Positions 30,382 to 40,357 of a DNA stretch of 64,000 nt are shown here, one piece after another. This DNA comes from Prochlorococcus sp. AG-412-P08. GTDB lineage: Bacteria; Cyanobacteriota; Cyanobacteriia; PCC-6307; Cyanobiaceae. The notes under the pieces were generated by a model. That model was given only the letters and a program-made list of their open reading frames with translations, made no database searches and was not told the origin of the DNA. The translations under genes were made by a program, and so were the position numbers. Position 1 is the stretch's first letter, and each line of letters opens with the position of its first letter. The stretch is taken from assembly GCA_003214695.1 (NCBI GenBank), contig QCLI01000005.1:22546-86545 (forward strand), written 5' to 3'.

Positions 30382-30755
30382 CAGTCAGAAGCCTCCATGC
30401 TCGATGATTCAGTTGAAGAAGCCACAGCAATACTGATGTGGCAAGTTTGTTTTTTAATTGCAAAGGCCCTCCCTTGAGCTCTTGGCCGATAGCGTTTCAT
30501 AGAAGGTCCCATATCAGCTGAAGCAGTTTTAATAACTAATGAAGATGGATCTAACCCAAGATTGTTCTCAGCATTAGCAACAGCTGACCTTAGTACTTTT
30601 GTTATTGGCCCTGTTGAACGATAAGGCATGAACTCAAGCATAATCAAAGCATCTCGATAGGTTCTACCTCGAATTTGATCTAAAACTCGGCGAACCTTGG
30701 ACGCCGAACCGCGAATATATCGTCCATGAGCCTGAGCAAGTGGTGAATCAGTCAT
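30381..30755 (-). CDS. rplV: 50S ribosomal protein L22
   Basis: 124 residues with [20 protein letters not shown] and the tunnel hairpin region [16 protein letters not shown]. Abuts rpsS with no gap. Confidence 0.98.
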   Translation of the reverse strand: MTDSPLAQAHGRYIRGSASKVRRVLDQIRGRTYRDALIMLEFMPYRSTGPITKVLRSAVANAENNLGLDPSSLVIKTASADMGPSMKRYRPRAQGRAFAIKKQTCHISIAVASSTESSSMEASD

Positions 30756-31031
30756 TTAACGACCTCCTTTTTTGTCTTTCATATGGCCTCTATATGTTCT
30801 TGTAGGAGCAAACTCTCCTAACTTGTGACCAACCATTTGCTCAGTAATAAAAACCGGAACATGAGATTTGCCATTGTGAACAGCAATAGTGTGACCAATC
30901 ATCATTGGAAGAATTGTTGATGCCCTTGACCAAGTTTTAATGACTGATTTGTCATCATTACTATTTTGTTTTTCAACCTTTTGGATAAGGCTGTCGGCAA
31001 TAAAAGGGCCTTTTTTAAGTGAACGTCCCAT
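30756..31031 (-). CDS. rpsS: 30S ribosomal protein S19
   Basis: 91 residues, [20 protein letters not shown] and C-terminal [18 protein letters not shown]. Between rplB and rplV. Confidence 0.98.
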   Translation of the reverse strand: MGRSLKKGPFIADSLIQKVEKQNSNDDKSVIKTWSRASTILPMMIGHTIAVHNGKSHVPVFITEQMVGHKLGEFAPTRTYRGHMKDKKGGR

Positions 31032-31066
31032 GGAGAATTAAGAGAAATACATGACGATGAAGAACA

Positions 31067-31930
31067 TCAAGAATCACGCCCTCCTCGGCTCCGCTTGGAG
31101 ACTCGACGACGTTTCCTAAGAACAAACCTATTGCTAGGTTTATTACGCTTACGGGTTTTTAAACCTAAAGCTGGTTTCCCCCAAGGAGTAACAGGGCCAG
31201 CACGGCCAACTGGTGCCCTGCCCTCTCCACCACCATGAGGGTGATCGCAAGGGTTCATAACACTCCCTCGGACTTGTGGCCTTCTACCTAGCCATCTTTT
31301 TCTACCTGCTTTACCTAGACTAGTATTACGAATCTCTGAATTACCAACTTCTCCAAGAGTTGCATAGCACTCGCACCTCACAAGTCTAACTTCAGTCGAA
31401 GGTAATTTTAACGCTACATACTCGCCTTCTTTAGCCATAACCTGAGCACTAGCACCAGCCGAGCGAACCATTTGTCCACCGCGACCTGGGTAAAGTTCAA
31501 CACAATGAACACTAGAGCCTAAAGGGATAGACGATAACGGCATTGCATTTCCAGTTTCAAAAGGAACGCTTGAACCTGAAATAACTTCCTGACCAACACT
31601 GATCCCAGCAGGAGCCAAAATATACCTCTTTTCACCATCTTTATAAAACAGCAATGCTAAACGAGCATTACGATGAGGATCATAGTGAATGGCAGCGATT
31701 TTAGCAGGGACATCATGTTTATTCCGCCGAAAATCGACAAGCCTATATTGCCTTTTATGACCGCCACCGCGATGTCGACAAGTAATAACACCTCGATTAT
31801 TTCTTCCCTTAAAACGGTGCTTTGAAACCACCAAAGATCTCTCAGGTTTACGGCCCGTAACTTCACTAAAATCAGTTACTACTCTTGCGCGAGTACCAGG
31901 GGTATAAGGACGGAAAGTACGAATTGCCAT
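31067..31930 (-). CDS. rplB: 50S ribosomal protein L2
   Basis: 287 residues. The peptidyl-transferase-proximal loop [18 protein letters not shown] carries the conserved histidine; C-terminal [15 protein letters not shown]. Five bp after rplW. Confidence 0.99.
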   Translation of the reverse strand: MAIRTFRPYTPGTRARVVTDFSEVTGRKPERSLVVSKHRFKGRNNRGVITCRHRGGGHKRQYRLVDFRRNKHDVPAKIAAIHYDPHRNARLALLFYKDGEKRYILAPAGISVGQEVISGSSVPFETGNAMPLSSIPLGSSVHCVELYPGRGGQMVRSAGASAQVMAKEGEYVALKLPSTEVRLVRCECYATLGEVGNSEIRNTSLGKAGRKRWLGRRPQVRGSVMNPCDHPHGGGEGRAPVGRAGPVTPWGKPALGLKTRKRNKPSNRFVLRKRRRVSKRSRGGRDS

Positions 31931-31934
31931 TTTT

Positions 31935-32243
31935 TTAATCTTCAGAATCAGGGAACAATTGAATTGAATTGCCTTCAGCTAATCTGACAATAGCCTTCTT
32001 TACTTGGGCTCTTTTACCAGAGAAGCGACCTACTCGCCTGCTTCGCCTAGGGGGATTCATAGTACTAATACCAATGACTTTTACATCAAACAGTTGTTCA
32101 ACTGCAGCCTTGATATCAGGTTTTGTCGCACGGTGATCAACCTCAAAGGTGTACTGATTAAGATCAAGTCCTCTAGTGGCTTTTTCTGTAATCAAAGGAC
32201 GTCGAATTACGTCTGCAAGGCGTTCTTTAAACATCTTAGTCAT
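31935..32243 (-). CDS. rplW: 50S ribosomal protein L23
   Basis: 102 residues from the ATG at 32243 ([22 protein letters not shown]). An ATG two codons upstream (32249) is possible, but the AGGAGG at about 32252-32257 is only 3 bases from that codon and 9 bases from 32243, favouring the inner start. Overlaps rplD by 8 bp. Docking site for trigger factor and SRP at the tunnel exit. Confidence 0.96.
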   Translation of the reverse strand: MTKMFKERLADVIRRPLITEKATRGLDLNQYTFEVDHRATKPDIKAAVEQLFDVKVIGISTMNPPRRSRRVGRFSGKRAQVKKAIVRLAEGNSIQLFPDSED

Positions 32244-32871
32244 TACCATATACCTCCTGGATTTTGCCTAAAGCGTCTTCGCCAATAATTAACGAGTTTG
32301 CATTCAGCAAATCAAAGACATTTAAATTATCTGCTCCAATTAACTTGACCTTCTTTAAATTTCTTACAGATTTTCTAATCGTCTCTGAAGGTTCTGAAAG
32401 AATAATCAATACTTTGGAGTTTGCAGCAATACCTAAACGAGCCAAGAAATCTTGAATCTCCCTAGTTTTAGGGACCTTAATATTGCTACCAAAATCCTTT
32501 ACAGCAATTACATCTTCCACCCTTGCCATTAGAGCAGTCCTTAAGGCTAAACGTCTCTCTTTCCTATTCATGCCAAGATTATATTGCCTTGGTTTTGGAC
32601 CGAAAATAATACCTCCACCTGGGCGCAATGGTGTTCGAATAGAACCTTGTCTAGCTCTCCCAGTACCCTTTTGCTTATATGGCTTACGACCGCCACCTCG
32701 TACTTCTGCTCTGGTCAAAGTACTTGCTGTACCCTGACGAGCATGTGCCTGCTGACGTATTACAGCTCTATGCATTAAATCGACAGCAGTGCTTTTCTTC
32801 GCAACCTTCAAATCAAGAGTTGCTTGTCCAGCTTCTTTCCCCTGCCAATCGAGAACAGAACAATTAGCCAT
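32236..32871 (-). CDS. rplD: 50S ribosomal protein L4
   Basis: 211 residues. Extended tunnel loop [20 protein letters not shown]; surrounding domain has KVLIILSEP. Overlaps rplC by one base and rplW by 8. Confidence 0.98.
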   Translation of the reverse strand: MANCSVLDWQGKEAGQATLDLKVAKKSTAVDLMHRAVIRQQAHARQGTASTLTRAEVRGGGRKPYKQKGTGRARQGSIRTPLRPGGGIIFGPKPRQYNLGMNRKERRLALRTALMARVEDVIAVKDFGSNIKVPKTREIQDFLARLGIAANSKVLIILSEPSETIRKSVRNLKKVKLIGADNLNVFDLLNANSLIIGEDALGKIQEVYGND

Positions 32872-33527
32872 TACTTATCTCCTCCTATGGCGGTCGAACC
32901 GACACGATTAGCAGGTCGGATATTAAGTAAAGATCCTGGTTTACCTGGTAAAGAACCCTTAATAACTAAAAGGTTGTGATCACTGTCGACTTTCATAATC
33001 TGTAAACCTCTAGTTGTAATTTTTTTACCTCCATAACGTCCTGCCATTCTTTTGCCTGGGTAAACCCTGCCTGGAGTAGTACCTGCACCTGTAGAACCCG
33101 GTTCGCGATGGTTTTTAGAGCCATGACTCATTGGACCTCGAGTAAAACCATGCCTCTTTTGATAACCGGCAAAGCCTCTCCCCATACTTATTCCACTAAC
33201 ATCAACTTTCTGACCAGTCTGAAAGTTCGCAACTGTAATATGAGCACCTAATTCATACTGTTCCAAATCATCGACTCGATATTCACGTATATAACGAAGA
33301 AACTCTTCACCTGACTTGGAAAGATGACCTTGAGAAGGCTTATTAACCAACTTTTCTCGAACAGCACCAAAAGCAATCTGAATTGCTGAATAACCATCAG
33401 TTGCTGAACTTTTAATTTGTGTAATACGGCAAGGTCCAGCCTGCACCAAAGTAACAGGAACAGACTTTCCCTCATCGTCAAAGAATTGGGACATGCCCAG
33501 CTTCTTTCCTAAAATTCCAATTGACAT
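32871..33527 (-). CDS. rplC: 50S ribosomal protein L3
   Basis: 218 residues from the ATG at 33527 ([18 protein letters not shown]). A start at 33557 would add ten residues unlike L3 and was not used. Other features: [30 protein letters not shown] and [17 protein letters not shown]. First gene of the minus-strand ribosomal block; rpsJ is not next to it, as usual in cyanobacteria. Confidence 0.97.
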   Translation of the reverse strand: MSIGILGKKLGMSQFFDDEGKSVPVTLVQAGPCRITQIKSSATDGYSAIQIAFGAVREKLVNKPSQGHLSKSGEEFLRYIREYRVDDLEQYELGAHITVANFQTGQKVDVSGISMGRGFAGYQKRHGFTRGPMSHGSKNHREPGSTGAGTTPGRVYPGKRMAGRYGGKKITTRGLQIMKVDSDHNLLVIKGSLPGKPGSLLNIRPANRVGSTAIGGDK

Positions 33528-33932
33528 AAACCCAATGGAGCCAGCTTGTGAAATCAATCCGAATCAAATAAGAACGGTAATTGATGTTTTTTGACTGATT
33601 TATTAAAAGACCCTGGAAATAACCAAAAAATCAAACCTAAATACTAGGAATTGAAAATAATTCTTCGGAATAGGGCTAGCAAAAATCAGATGGTGGAGAC
33701 TTTTTCGAATCAATAAATAATTCGACTAGTTTCTCTACAGAACAAAGCTAAAAGCCTTGCTGTATAAACCAAGAGATCCAACGCAATCGCTGAAACTGCT
33801 TTGTCTTCTGGAGGCCCGGCTAGCGTACGGGCACAGATAAACATTGCAATTAAATAGAATACACTAACGACCCCCTAAAAAAATTCCTCATTTTGCTGCC
33901 ACAATCTATAAATAAAATGATTTAATTCAGAG
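33528..33932. promoter_or_regulatory. Divergent control region between rplC operon and ndhN
   Basis: About 405 bases without a gene. It must hold the promoter for the long ribosomal operon (leftward) and for ndhN-ldpA (rightward). A hairpin GCCCG (33814-33818) / CGGGC (33828-33832) is the only G+C-rich structure; it lacks a T-run. GCTAGCGTACG at 33819-33829 recurs upstream of recA. No promoter hexamers could be fixed. Confidence 0.4.
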
Positions 33933-34391
33933 ATGCCTATTTTATTATCTGGTCAAAAATTTCGTAATGATCTTGAATCTGCAGGTTGTCTTGCAATTAC
34001 TACTCCTTTGGAAGGTGGATCCGAAACCAGGTTATTAAGACGTCTCAGAGCGGCGGGCTATAGAACTCAAATCTCATCAGTTAGAGGCTTAGGTGACCCA
34101 TCAGTATTTCTTTTTAACCTGCATGGGATCAGGCCACCGCACCTAGGTCATCAGAATGTAGGAAGAAATGGTGCCTTAGGAGAAGTACAACAAGTGATGC
34201 CCCAAGCTAATGAATTACTTGCAGAAGACAAACCATTAGTTCTTTGGTTACTAGAAGGACAAGTTCTTTCACATTCAGAGTTACTTTCTCTATGTGATGT
34301 ATGTGAGAAAGAAAACAGGCTCAAAATAGTTATCGAAATGGGAGGGTCACGAGCACTTAAATGGCAACCAATGCGAAGTTTTCTCAACTAA
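33933..34391 (+). CDS. ndhN: NAD(P)H-quinone oxidoreductase subunit N
   Basis: 152-residue peripheral subunit of cyanobacterial NDH-1, which carries out cyclic electron flow around photosystem I and respiration in thylakoids. Family features: [38 protein letters not shown] and the C-terminal [19 protein letters not shown]. It is upstream of ldpA by 18 bp, the common cyanobacterial pairing. Confidence 0.95.
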   Translation: MPILLSGQKFRNDLESAGCLAITTPLEGGSETRLLRRLRAAGYRTQISSVRGLGDPSVFLFNLHGIRPPHLGHQNVGRNGALGEVQQVMPQANELLAEDKPLVLWLLEGQVLSHSELLSLCDVCEKENRLKIVIEMGGSRALKWQPMRSFLN

Positions 34392-34409
34392 AAGACTTTA
34401 TAAACTCCA

Positions 34410-35438
34410 TTGCCCCAAAATCATTTTTCCAACAAATCTGCTTTAGAAAGTGGAACATGGGTCAAGCTAATTTGTGGTGCTAGCAATGAAGACCTGCCTT
34501 CTATTACAGATTTATGTGCTGTTTATGGAGCCGCCGGTGTACATTGCGTCGACGTAGCTGCTGACATTGCAGTAGTTGCAGCTGCACGAGAAGGACTTAA
34601 TTGGGTTGAAAGCAAATTAGGGAAAAAGCCTTGGCTAATGGTTTCAGTAAGCGATGGCAAAGATATTCATTTTAGGAAGGCTTCTTTTGAACCAAAATTC
34701 TGTCCAAAAGAATGTTCGCAGCCTTGTTTAAAAATTTGTCCTGCAAATGCTATAACTCAAACGCTAGGAGTAATTGAAGATCTTTGTTATGGATGCGGGC
34801 GATGCTTACCAGCATGTCCACTAGAATTAATAACAGAAGAAAATAATCTTTTAGAAATTAAAGATTTCGGAGCTTTGGTTTCCAAAATTAAACCTGATGC
34901 CGTTGAAATACATACCGCTCCTGGACGGATAAAGGAGTTTGAACATTCTTTAAAAGCAATTTTGCAATCAAAAGTGGAATTAGAAAGAGTCGCTGTTAGT
35001 TGTGGATTAGAGGGACATGGGATTACCCAAAACGAACTCTCAAAAGAACTATGGTCTCGCTATGAATGTTTGCGGCGATACAAGCAGAACGCAATTTGGC
35101 AACTTGACGGTCGACCAATGAGTGGAGATTTAGGAAGTGGAACCGCAAGAGCTGCGATATTGCTATTAGAAAAAATACAGGCCATAGCTCCACCTGGTCC
35201 TCTTCAACTAGCAGGCGGGACTAATAAAAAGACTATTCACCACATAAAAAGCAATCACTGCTTAGCAGGAATCGCATTCGGAGGAGTTGCCAGAAAATTA
35301 ATACAGCCTTTCTTAATAGAAGCAAAAAAACAAAACAAAAAACTCATTGAATGCCCAGAAGCATTGAATCAAGCAATCAATATTGCCAAAGAACTGATTA
35401 ATCCCTGGTTGAGAAAGAGATCTGGCGGAAACTTTTAA
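34410..35438 (+). CDS. ldpA: LdpA, circadian light-input iron-sulfur protein
   Basis: 342 residues from a TTG codon; no ATG is available nearby, so a non-ATG start seems real. Two cysteine sets suit 4Fe-4S binding: C98, C102, C106, C110 (FCPKECSQPCLKICP) and C126, C129, C132, C136 (CYGCGRCLPACP). In Synechococcus, LdpA senses redox state and adjusts clock period. The length and LICGASNEDLPSI N-terminus match the family. Follows ndhN, probably cotranscribed. The role in this organism, whose clock may be reduced, is inferred. Confidence 0.9.
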   Translation: MPQNHFSNKSALESGTWVKLICGASNEDLPSITDLCAVYGAAGVHCVDVAADIAVVAAAREGLNWVESKLGKKPWLMVSVSDGKDIHFRKASFEPKFCPKECSQPCLKICPANAITQTLGVIEDLCYGCGRCLPACPLELITEENNLLEIKDFGALVSKIKPDAVEIHTAPGRIKEFEHSLKAILQSKVELERVAVSCGLEGHGITQNELSKELWSRYECLRRYKQNAIWQLDGRPMSGDLGSGTARAAILLLEKIQAIAPPGPLQLAGGTNKKTIHHIKSNHCLAGIAFGGVARKLIQPFLIEAKKQNKKLIECPEALNQAINIAKELINPWLRKRSGGNF

Positions 35439-35583
35439 CTTACAAAAAGTCCAAAACTTGTCTTAAAATTCATCCCGACTCATATCAATCAAAAACCATG
35501 TCGTGATGAGATGAACTTGGTTAGTCCACAATGTGCAATTATTTTGTATAAATGAAGAGTCCCTTTTCGGGATCACCTCTCAA

Positions 35584-35655
35584 TGGGGCGTCGCCAAGCG
35601 GTAAGGCACCGGGTTTTGGTCTCGGCATTCCTAGGTTCGAATCCTAGCGCCCCAG
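35584..35655 (+). tRNA. tRNA-Gln(TTG)
   Basis: 72 nt. Acceptor TGGGGCG / CGCCCCA, discriminator G, D-arm GCCAAGCGGTAAGGC, anticodon TTG in GTTTTGGT, T-arm CTAGGTTCGAATCCTAG. CCA is not encoded. Confidence 0.95.
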
Positions 35656-35670
35656 TTCTTGAATCATCTT

Positions 35671-36441
35671 GTGTCAAAACAACCTATTTTAGTTTTTGAC
35701 TTTGATGGAGTTATTGTCGATGGATTAATTGAATATTGGAGTAGTTCTAGAAAAGCCTGTTTAAAACTGGTTGGGAACGAAAAGTATGAAGAACAATTAC
35801 CCCTAAGACCACCAGATGCTTTTCGAAAAGTACGCCCTTGGGTCAAAAATGGATGGGAGATGGTTCTTCTAGCAGCGGAGTTACTGAGAACAGATAGTCC
35901 CATCAAACATCCAGCACAATTTTCTAATGAATATCAAAACAACTGCCATAAGGCACTGAAATTCTGGGGTTGGCATCCAGAACAATTACAAATTGCACTA
36001 GATAATGTTCGCAAACAGGCAATTCACGAAAACAAAGAGAAATGGTTAGAAAGCCATCATCCATTTTCAGGAGTGGTTAAAAGAATTCAACAACTAAACA
36101 ATGAGAAGATTGAATGGGCTGTCTTAACAACAAAAAGCACTGAATTCACTGCACAACTTCTAAGTTATTACAAGCTTTCTCCAACGCTCCTATACGGTTA
36201 CGAGAGAGGGAACAAACCAGAAGTTTTACTGCAAATTTCAAAAGAATATTCAATCCAGGGATTCATAGAAGATCGGAGAGCAACTCTAGAGACAGTATTA
36301 AATACCCCTAGCATTAGCTGGATCCCCTGTTATCTAGCCAATTGGGGATACCTCAAACATAATGATGCTCAAGATCTACCTATAGGGATTAAATTACTAA
36401 AACCAGAAGTTTTTGTGTCCCCAATAGCAGATTGGCCTTGA
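35671..36441 (+). CDS. HAD-superfamily hydrolase
   Basis: 256 residues from the GTG at 35671 (MSKQPILVFDFDGVIVDG). A TTG at 35659, just after tRNA-Gln, would add four residues; neither has a good ribosome-binding site. HAD motifs: DFDGV near the N-terminus (nucleophile Asp), a threonine motif in WAVLTTKS, and acidic motif GFIEDR. Helical cap between. Resembles phosphoglycolate-phosphatase-like phosphatases, but the substrate cannot be assigned. Confidence 0.85.
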   Translation: MSKQPILVFDFDGVIVDGLIEYWSSSRKACLKLVGNEKYEEQLPLRPPDAFRKVRPWVKNGWEMVLLAAELLRTDSPIKHPAQFSNEYQNNCHKALKFWGWHPEQLQIALDNVRKQAIHENKEKWLESHHPFSGVVKRIQQLNNEKIEWAVLTTKSTEFTAQLLSYYKLSPTLLYGYERGNKPEVLLQISKEYSIQGFIEDRRATLETVLNTPSISWIPCYLANWGYLKHNDAQDLPIGIKLLKPEVFVSPIADWP

Positions 36442-36450
36442 CTCGCTAGC

Positions 36451-36463
36451 GTACGTGTGTACT
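36451..36463 (+). promoter_or_regulatory. Candidate LexA operator upstream of recA
   Basis: GTAC-GTG-T-GTAC-T, matching the published cyanobacterial LexA pattern GTAC-N3-D-GTWC-B, though the preceding base is C, not a purine. It lies about 90 bp before the recA ATG. The site fits SOS control of recA; binding is inferred. Confidence 0.5.
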
Positions 36464-36554
36464 AATACCAGAAGAAGTGCTAAACCTTAGTCCAGATTTC
36501 TAATCCGCTAAGCCTTGCGACAACTTTCTCTTAAAACTCACACAAATAATCAAA

Positions 36555-37694
36555 ATGCCAGCTGAAATGAAACCAGGTCAATCTTTATCTTCAGGTAATC
36601 GAACAAGCGATACTCAATCAATAGAGAGAGATAAAGCCCTAAACCTTGTCTTAGGTCAAATAGAAAGAAATTTTGGCAAAGGTTCTATTATGAGACTGGG
36701 GGACGCATCCAAGATGCGCGTAGAGACCATCTCCACAGGAGCTCTGACTCTTGATCTTGCTTTAGGTGGCGGATACCCTAAAGGAAGAGTTGTAGAAGTA
36801 TATGGGCCAGAAAGTTCAGGGAAAACAACTCTCACGTTACACGCAATAGCAGAAGTTCAAAAACGTGGCGGTGTCGCAGCTTTTGTCGATGCAGAGCATG
36901 CTCTGGACCCAGTTTACGCTGCTTCCTTGGGAGTTGATATTGAAAATCTTCTCGTCTCACAACCAGACACAGGAGAAATGGCTCTGGAAATTGTCGACCA
37001 ATTAATTAGATCCACAGCAGTGGATCTAGTGGTTGTTGACTCTGTTGCCGCACTAACGCCCCGATCAGAGATTGAGGGAGAGATGGGAGACCATTCAGTA
37101 GGTAGCCAAGCAAGGTTAATGAGTCAGGCAATGCGAAAAATTACTGGCAATATTGGCAAATCTGGATGTACAGTAATCTTCCTCAATCAATTACGTCTCA
37201 AAATAGGAGTTGTGTATGGTAATCCTGAAACAACTACTGGTGGAAATGCTCTGAAGTTTTATGCCTCTGTGCGTCTCGACATACGAAGAATTCAAACATT
37301 AAAAAGGGGTACAGAGGAATATGGAATACGTGCCAAAGTCAAAGTTGCAAAAAACAAAATTGCCCCTCCATTTCGAATTGCTGAATTTGATATCCTTTTC
37401 GGGAAAGGTATCAGCACGTTAGGGTGTCTACTTGACATGGCTGAAGAAACAAATATTGTCACTCGCAAAGGTGCTTGGTATAGCTATGAAGGAGACAATA
37501 TAGGTCAAGGTCGCGACAATACAATTACTTGGCTAGAGGAAAATTCTGATGCCAAAGAGGTAATAGAGAAATTAGTTCGGCAAAAGTTAACTGAGGGCTC
37601 TGAAGTTACCGCTAACTCTATGCGACCTCTTGCAGCCGCTGCTCGTACAGGAAATACAACACCTGTTGCGAGCAAAGTTTCTAGTGCTGCCTAA
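36555..37694 (+). CDS. recA: RecA recombinase
   Basis: 379 residues. Walker [10 protein letters not shown] at 84-92; Walker B-type [16 protein letters not shown]-binding loop 2 near [23 protein letters not shown]. It forms the nucleoprotein filament for homologous recombination and SOS signalling. No intein. Preceded by a LexA-like operator; its stop codon directly abuts the convergent DUF2839 gene. Confidence 0.99.
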   Translation: MPAEMKPGQSLSSGNRTSDTQSIERDKALNLVLGQIERNFGKGSIMRLGDASKMRVETISTGALTLDLALGGGYPKGRVVEVYGPESSGKTTLTLHAIAEVQKRGGVAAFVDAEHALDPVYAASLGVDIENLLVSQPDTGEMALEIVDQLIRSTAVDLVVVDSVAALTPRSEIEGEMGDHSVGSQARLMSQAMRKITGNIGKSGCTVIFLNQLRLKIGVVYGNPETTTGGNALKFYASVRLDIRRIQTLKRGTEEYGIRAKVKVAKNKIAPPFRIAEFDILFGKGISTLGCLLDMAEETNIVTRKGAWYSYEGDNIGQGRDNTITWLEENSDAKEVIEKLVRQKLTEGSEVTANSMRPLAAAARTGNTTPVASKVSSAA

Positions 37695-37946
37695 TTAATA
37701 TACGTCTGCAGGGATCCACCATCCCGCAGCAGGTCCAATAAAACGTACAACGACAAATATCAAAACCAAAACTCCTATCCCAACCCAACTGGCTTTAATG
37801 CTTATATCAAAGAACTGATCTCTTTGTTTCTGTGTCACAGGTAACCATGGAAAAATACGAGGGGAGTCATCACCTCTCTTCTTTGCTTTAATCTTCGTTT
37901 TTCGTGGCAAAAGGCCGTCCTGGGCCCTACGTCGAGCTTCACCCAT
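37695..37946 (-). CDS. DUF2839-type small membrane protein
   Basis: 83 residues. Begins MGEARRRAQDGLLPRK, then a basic region and one C-terminal membrane helix (ASWVGIGVLVLIFVVVRFIG, about 53-72). Matches a conserved cyanobacterial family of unknown function. Zero-gap convergent with recA, and 48 bp downstream of the DinG-like gene on the same strand. Confidence 0.8.
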   Translation of the reverse strand: MGEARRRAQDGLLPRKTKIKAKKRGDDSPRIFPWLPVTQKQRDQFFDISIKASWVGIGVLVLIFVVVRFIGPAAGWWIPADVY

Positions 37947-37994
37947 AGTTTATTTGTAGAATAATATTAGTCTAAGTAAGAAAAAAAAAACCGC

Positions 37995-39425
37995 TTAATC
38001 TGGTAAAAGGCGATCTAAAGGAATCCATGGTTGAAGGACATCAAATACATTTTTTCCCCATGTACGTGCACGCAAGCGACCATCCAAGATAGCAATTCTT
38101 CCGTTATTCCTTCTGACCGGTGAGACCAGCCTTGGCAAAACGCTAAGAAGTTCTGGTAGAAGCAGATCTCTAAACCAATCAAGCCCTTTCTTCTTGAATG
38201 CCTCAACCCTTGCAGCAGTTAAAGGGGATTCCAAGCTACTAATTGGCAACAATGCAACGATCAATTGCTCTGGAGCAGGTAGTTGCTCATGAGTTACAAG
38301 CCACCATTTAGAAGTACAACAAATAATCCCATTAGAATCCGGCGCAGTAGAACAAAAAGCAACTCTTTTCCCAAATTCAGCAGCAAGCTCAGACGTCAAT
38401 CGTCTCAGTAAATGATCATCATCTAAAAGAATGATTGTCAGTCCTTGTCGACCTAGTACAAGGCGACGGGATTGGTCTAATAAATGCTCAGCAAAGCACT
38501 CTGTATTAGGCAAAGGCTGCCTGAAAGGTGCAAAGAGTCTTATAGGCTCTTCATAAATTGGAGCCCCTAATTTAACTCTGACATTAATCATTTCATCAAA
38601 AGAAATGAATTCATTTTCGGATAAACTACTCAATATAATAAATGGATTGTCGACAAATAGTTGGTGAAGAGTCTGGAATGGTTCTAACGGCTGTAGTTGC
38701 CATGTCCAATCAAGCAATTTATAGTCCAGTTCCGCCCAGCTCGCCCACCCGCCAGTTGTTGCATTCAAGACAGCAGTCCATGGTTTAGGAGGTTGAGGCA
38801 ATACCCTCAATAAATCTCTTAATGCAAATATATTCGTCAAGTCCATTCTAATCAATTCATTAGGTCTAATTGCTAACGAAAACAGTCTCTTAGTTAAACC
38901 CTCATGTACATCAACTAATGCTGACGCTGCCGAAGGATAGGCTCGTCGAAGGCAATCCCAATCCGATGAGGAAACTTGAATAGACATTGCTTCTCGTAAC
39001 CGTCGACTTAACAGCTCTGCTTCTGTAAAAATAAATTGCTTAGAACAAAGAGAATTTTGATCATATGCATTCAAAAATTCTTGATAATTAAGGACCCAAA
39101 CTTTCTCATCAGCGGGAGGCTCCAAGCCTTCCCAAACCGCAAGATGAAAACCCTCATTTTTCAACTTCGGAATTTCTACTTGAAATAATCTCTGTTTCTG
39201 TAATGGTGTAACGACTAGAACAACATCAAAACTGTTTAAACATAGAGGGATCAGGACGCCTAGCCAATAGTCATTAGAGTTAGCCCCTTCAATCTGAAAA
39301 GTAGATTTATCTCTTCGTCGCAAGCTTCTTGCAACCAATCGACTTAATGTTAAATTATGCGGCCAAAGCAAAGAATCCTTCTTTAAAAGCTTCTTCATAT
39401 AGTTATGGGCATATACCTCAATCAT
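37995..39425 (-). CDS. Degenerate DinG-like helicase protein
   Basis: 476 residues. The layout resembles an XPD/DinG-type helicase of cyanobacteria: a putative DExH position (SKQFIFTEAELLSRR, where a DEAH would sit), a C-terminal region with RRLVLGRQGLTIILLDDD and a DinG-like end (LPRLVSPVRRNNGRIAILDGR). However, no Walker A GxGKT/S is visible, nor the four iron-sulfur cysteines. It is therefore likely not an ATP-dependent helicase. It lies two genes from recA, so a recombination-repair role is possible. Family call by eye. Confidence 0.6.
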   Translation of the reverse strand: MIEVYAHNYMKKLLKKDSLLWPHNLTLSRLVARSLRRRDKSTFQIEGANSNDYWLGVLIPLCLNSFDVVLVVTPLQKQRLFQVEIPKLKNEGFHLAVWEGLEPPADEKVWVLNYQEFLNAYDQNSLCSKQFIFTEAELLSRRLREAMSIQVSSSDWDCLRRAYPSAASALVDVHEGLTKRLFSLAIRPNELIRMDLTNIFALRDLLRVLPQPPKPWTAVLNATTGGWASWAELDYKLLDWTWQLQPLEPFQTLHQLFVDNPFIILSSLSENEFISFDEMINVRVKLGAPIYEEPIRLFAPFRQPLPNTECFAEHLLDQSRRLVLGRQGLTIILLDDDHLLRRLTSELAAEFGKRVAFCSTAPDSNGIICCTSKWWLVTHEQLPAPEQLIVALLPISSLESPLTAARVEAFKKKGLDWFRDLLLPELLSVLPRLVSPVRRNNGRIAILDGRLRARTWGKNVFDVLQPWIPLDRLLPD

Positions 39426-39507
39426 TTAATGAAATTATTTAACTAATAAAATTTCTACCTTATATTGAGCATAAGACAAAAGTGAAGATGGAGGCGTTCA
39501 AAAATTA

Positions 39508-40353
39508 ATGGAAATTGACCGTATTGGAATTGTTGGACTTGGTCTCATTGGAGGTTCAATAGGTTTAACACTGCAAAACAAAGGGTATGAGGTCTCTGGC
39601 CTTGTCAATAAAAGCAAGACTGCAGAAAGAGCTAAAGAAAGAGGCCTGGCTCAAGTCATAAGTACAAATTCTGATATCCTTTCAAATTGCTCAATGGTGA
39701 TATTAGCAATCCCATTAGAACAACTCATCAATCCAACTTCAGAGCTGGTGGATGCATTGCCAAAAAATGCCGTAATTACAGATGTCGGTTCTGTAAAGAA
39801 GCCTGTATTAGAAATATGGCAAAAATTACATCCTCGTTTTGTAGGTAGTCATCCAATGGCCGGAACGATTCAGACTGGTGTAGAAGCGGGGCAAACACAT
39901 TTATTCAAAAATCGGCCATGGATAGCAACTCCTGAAGAAACAACTGATGTAGAAGCACTAGATGCTGTACATCAACTAGCTATTACTCTTGAAGGGCAAT
40001 GGATTACCACAGATCCTCAAACACATGATCAAGCAGTCGCCTTGATATCCCATTTACCTGTGTTCATAAGCACTGCATTACTTCAAACAGTTACCAAAGA
40101 GCCCAACAAATCTTTGCTACTGCTTTCACAGACAATTGCATCAAGTGGGTTCCGAGATACAACACGTGTAGGGGGTGGGAACCCTGAGCTTGGAGTAGCA
40201 ATGGCATCAAACAATACATCTGCTCTATTAAATGCAATTACTTCTTACCGTTCGTCACTAGATATGTTAGAAGAAATGATTCAAGCCAAAAAATGGGATC
40301 ACCTGAAAAATGAGTTATCAAAAAGTCAACTGAGTCGGCCAGATTTTTTATAA
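39508..40353 (+). CDS. tyrA: Prephenate/arogenate dehydrogenase
   Basis: 281 residues. NAD(P)-binding motif GIVGLGLIGGSIGL at the N-terminus; substrate-site HPMAGTIQTGVEAG and catalytic-region SHLPVFISTAL. Cyanobacterial TyrA usually uses arogenate with NADP to make tyrosine, which is the likely activity here (family inference). Convergent with the CrtD-like gene, 4 bp apart. Confidence 0.94.
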   Translation: MEIDRIGIVGLGLIGGSIGLTLQNKGYEVSGLVNKSKTAERAKERGLAQVISTNSDILSNCSMVILAIPLEQLINPTSELVDALPKNAVITDVGSVKKPVLEIWQKLHPRFVGSHPMAGTIQTGVEAGQTHLFKNRPWIATPEETTDVEALDAVHQLAITLEGQWITTDPQTHDQAVALISHLPVFISTALLQTVTKEPNKSLLLLSQTIASSGFRDTTRVGGGNPELGVAMASNNTSALLNAITSYRSSLDMLEEMIQAKKWDHLKNELSKSQLSRPDFL

Positions 40354-40357
40354 AAAA

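Noticed and set aside
24804..33557. Longer N-termini for rplO, rpsH, rplC and rplW.
   Set aside because: The added residues are unlike the families and overlap upstream genes; shorter starts fit length and spacing.
36720..37300. Possible intein in recA.
   Set aside because: All RecA motifs run without interruption at normal length.
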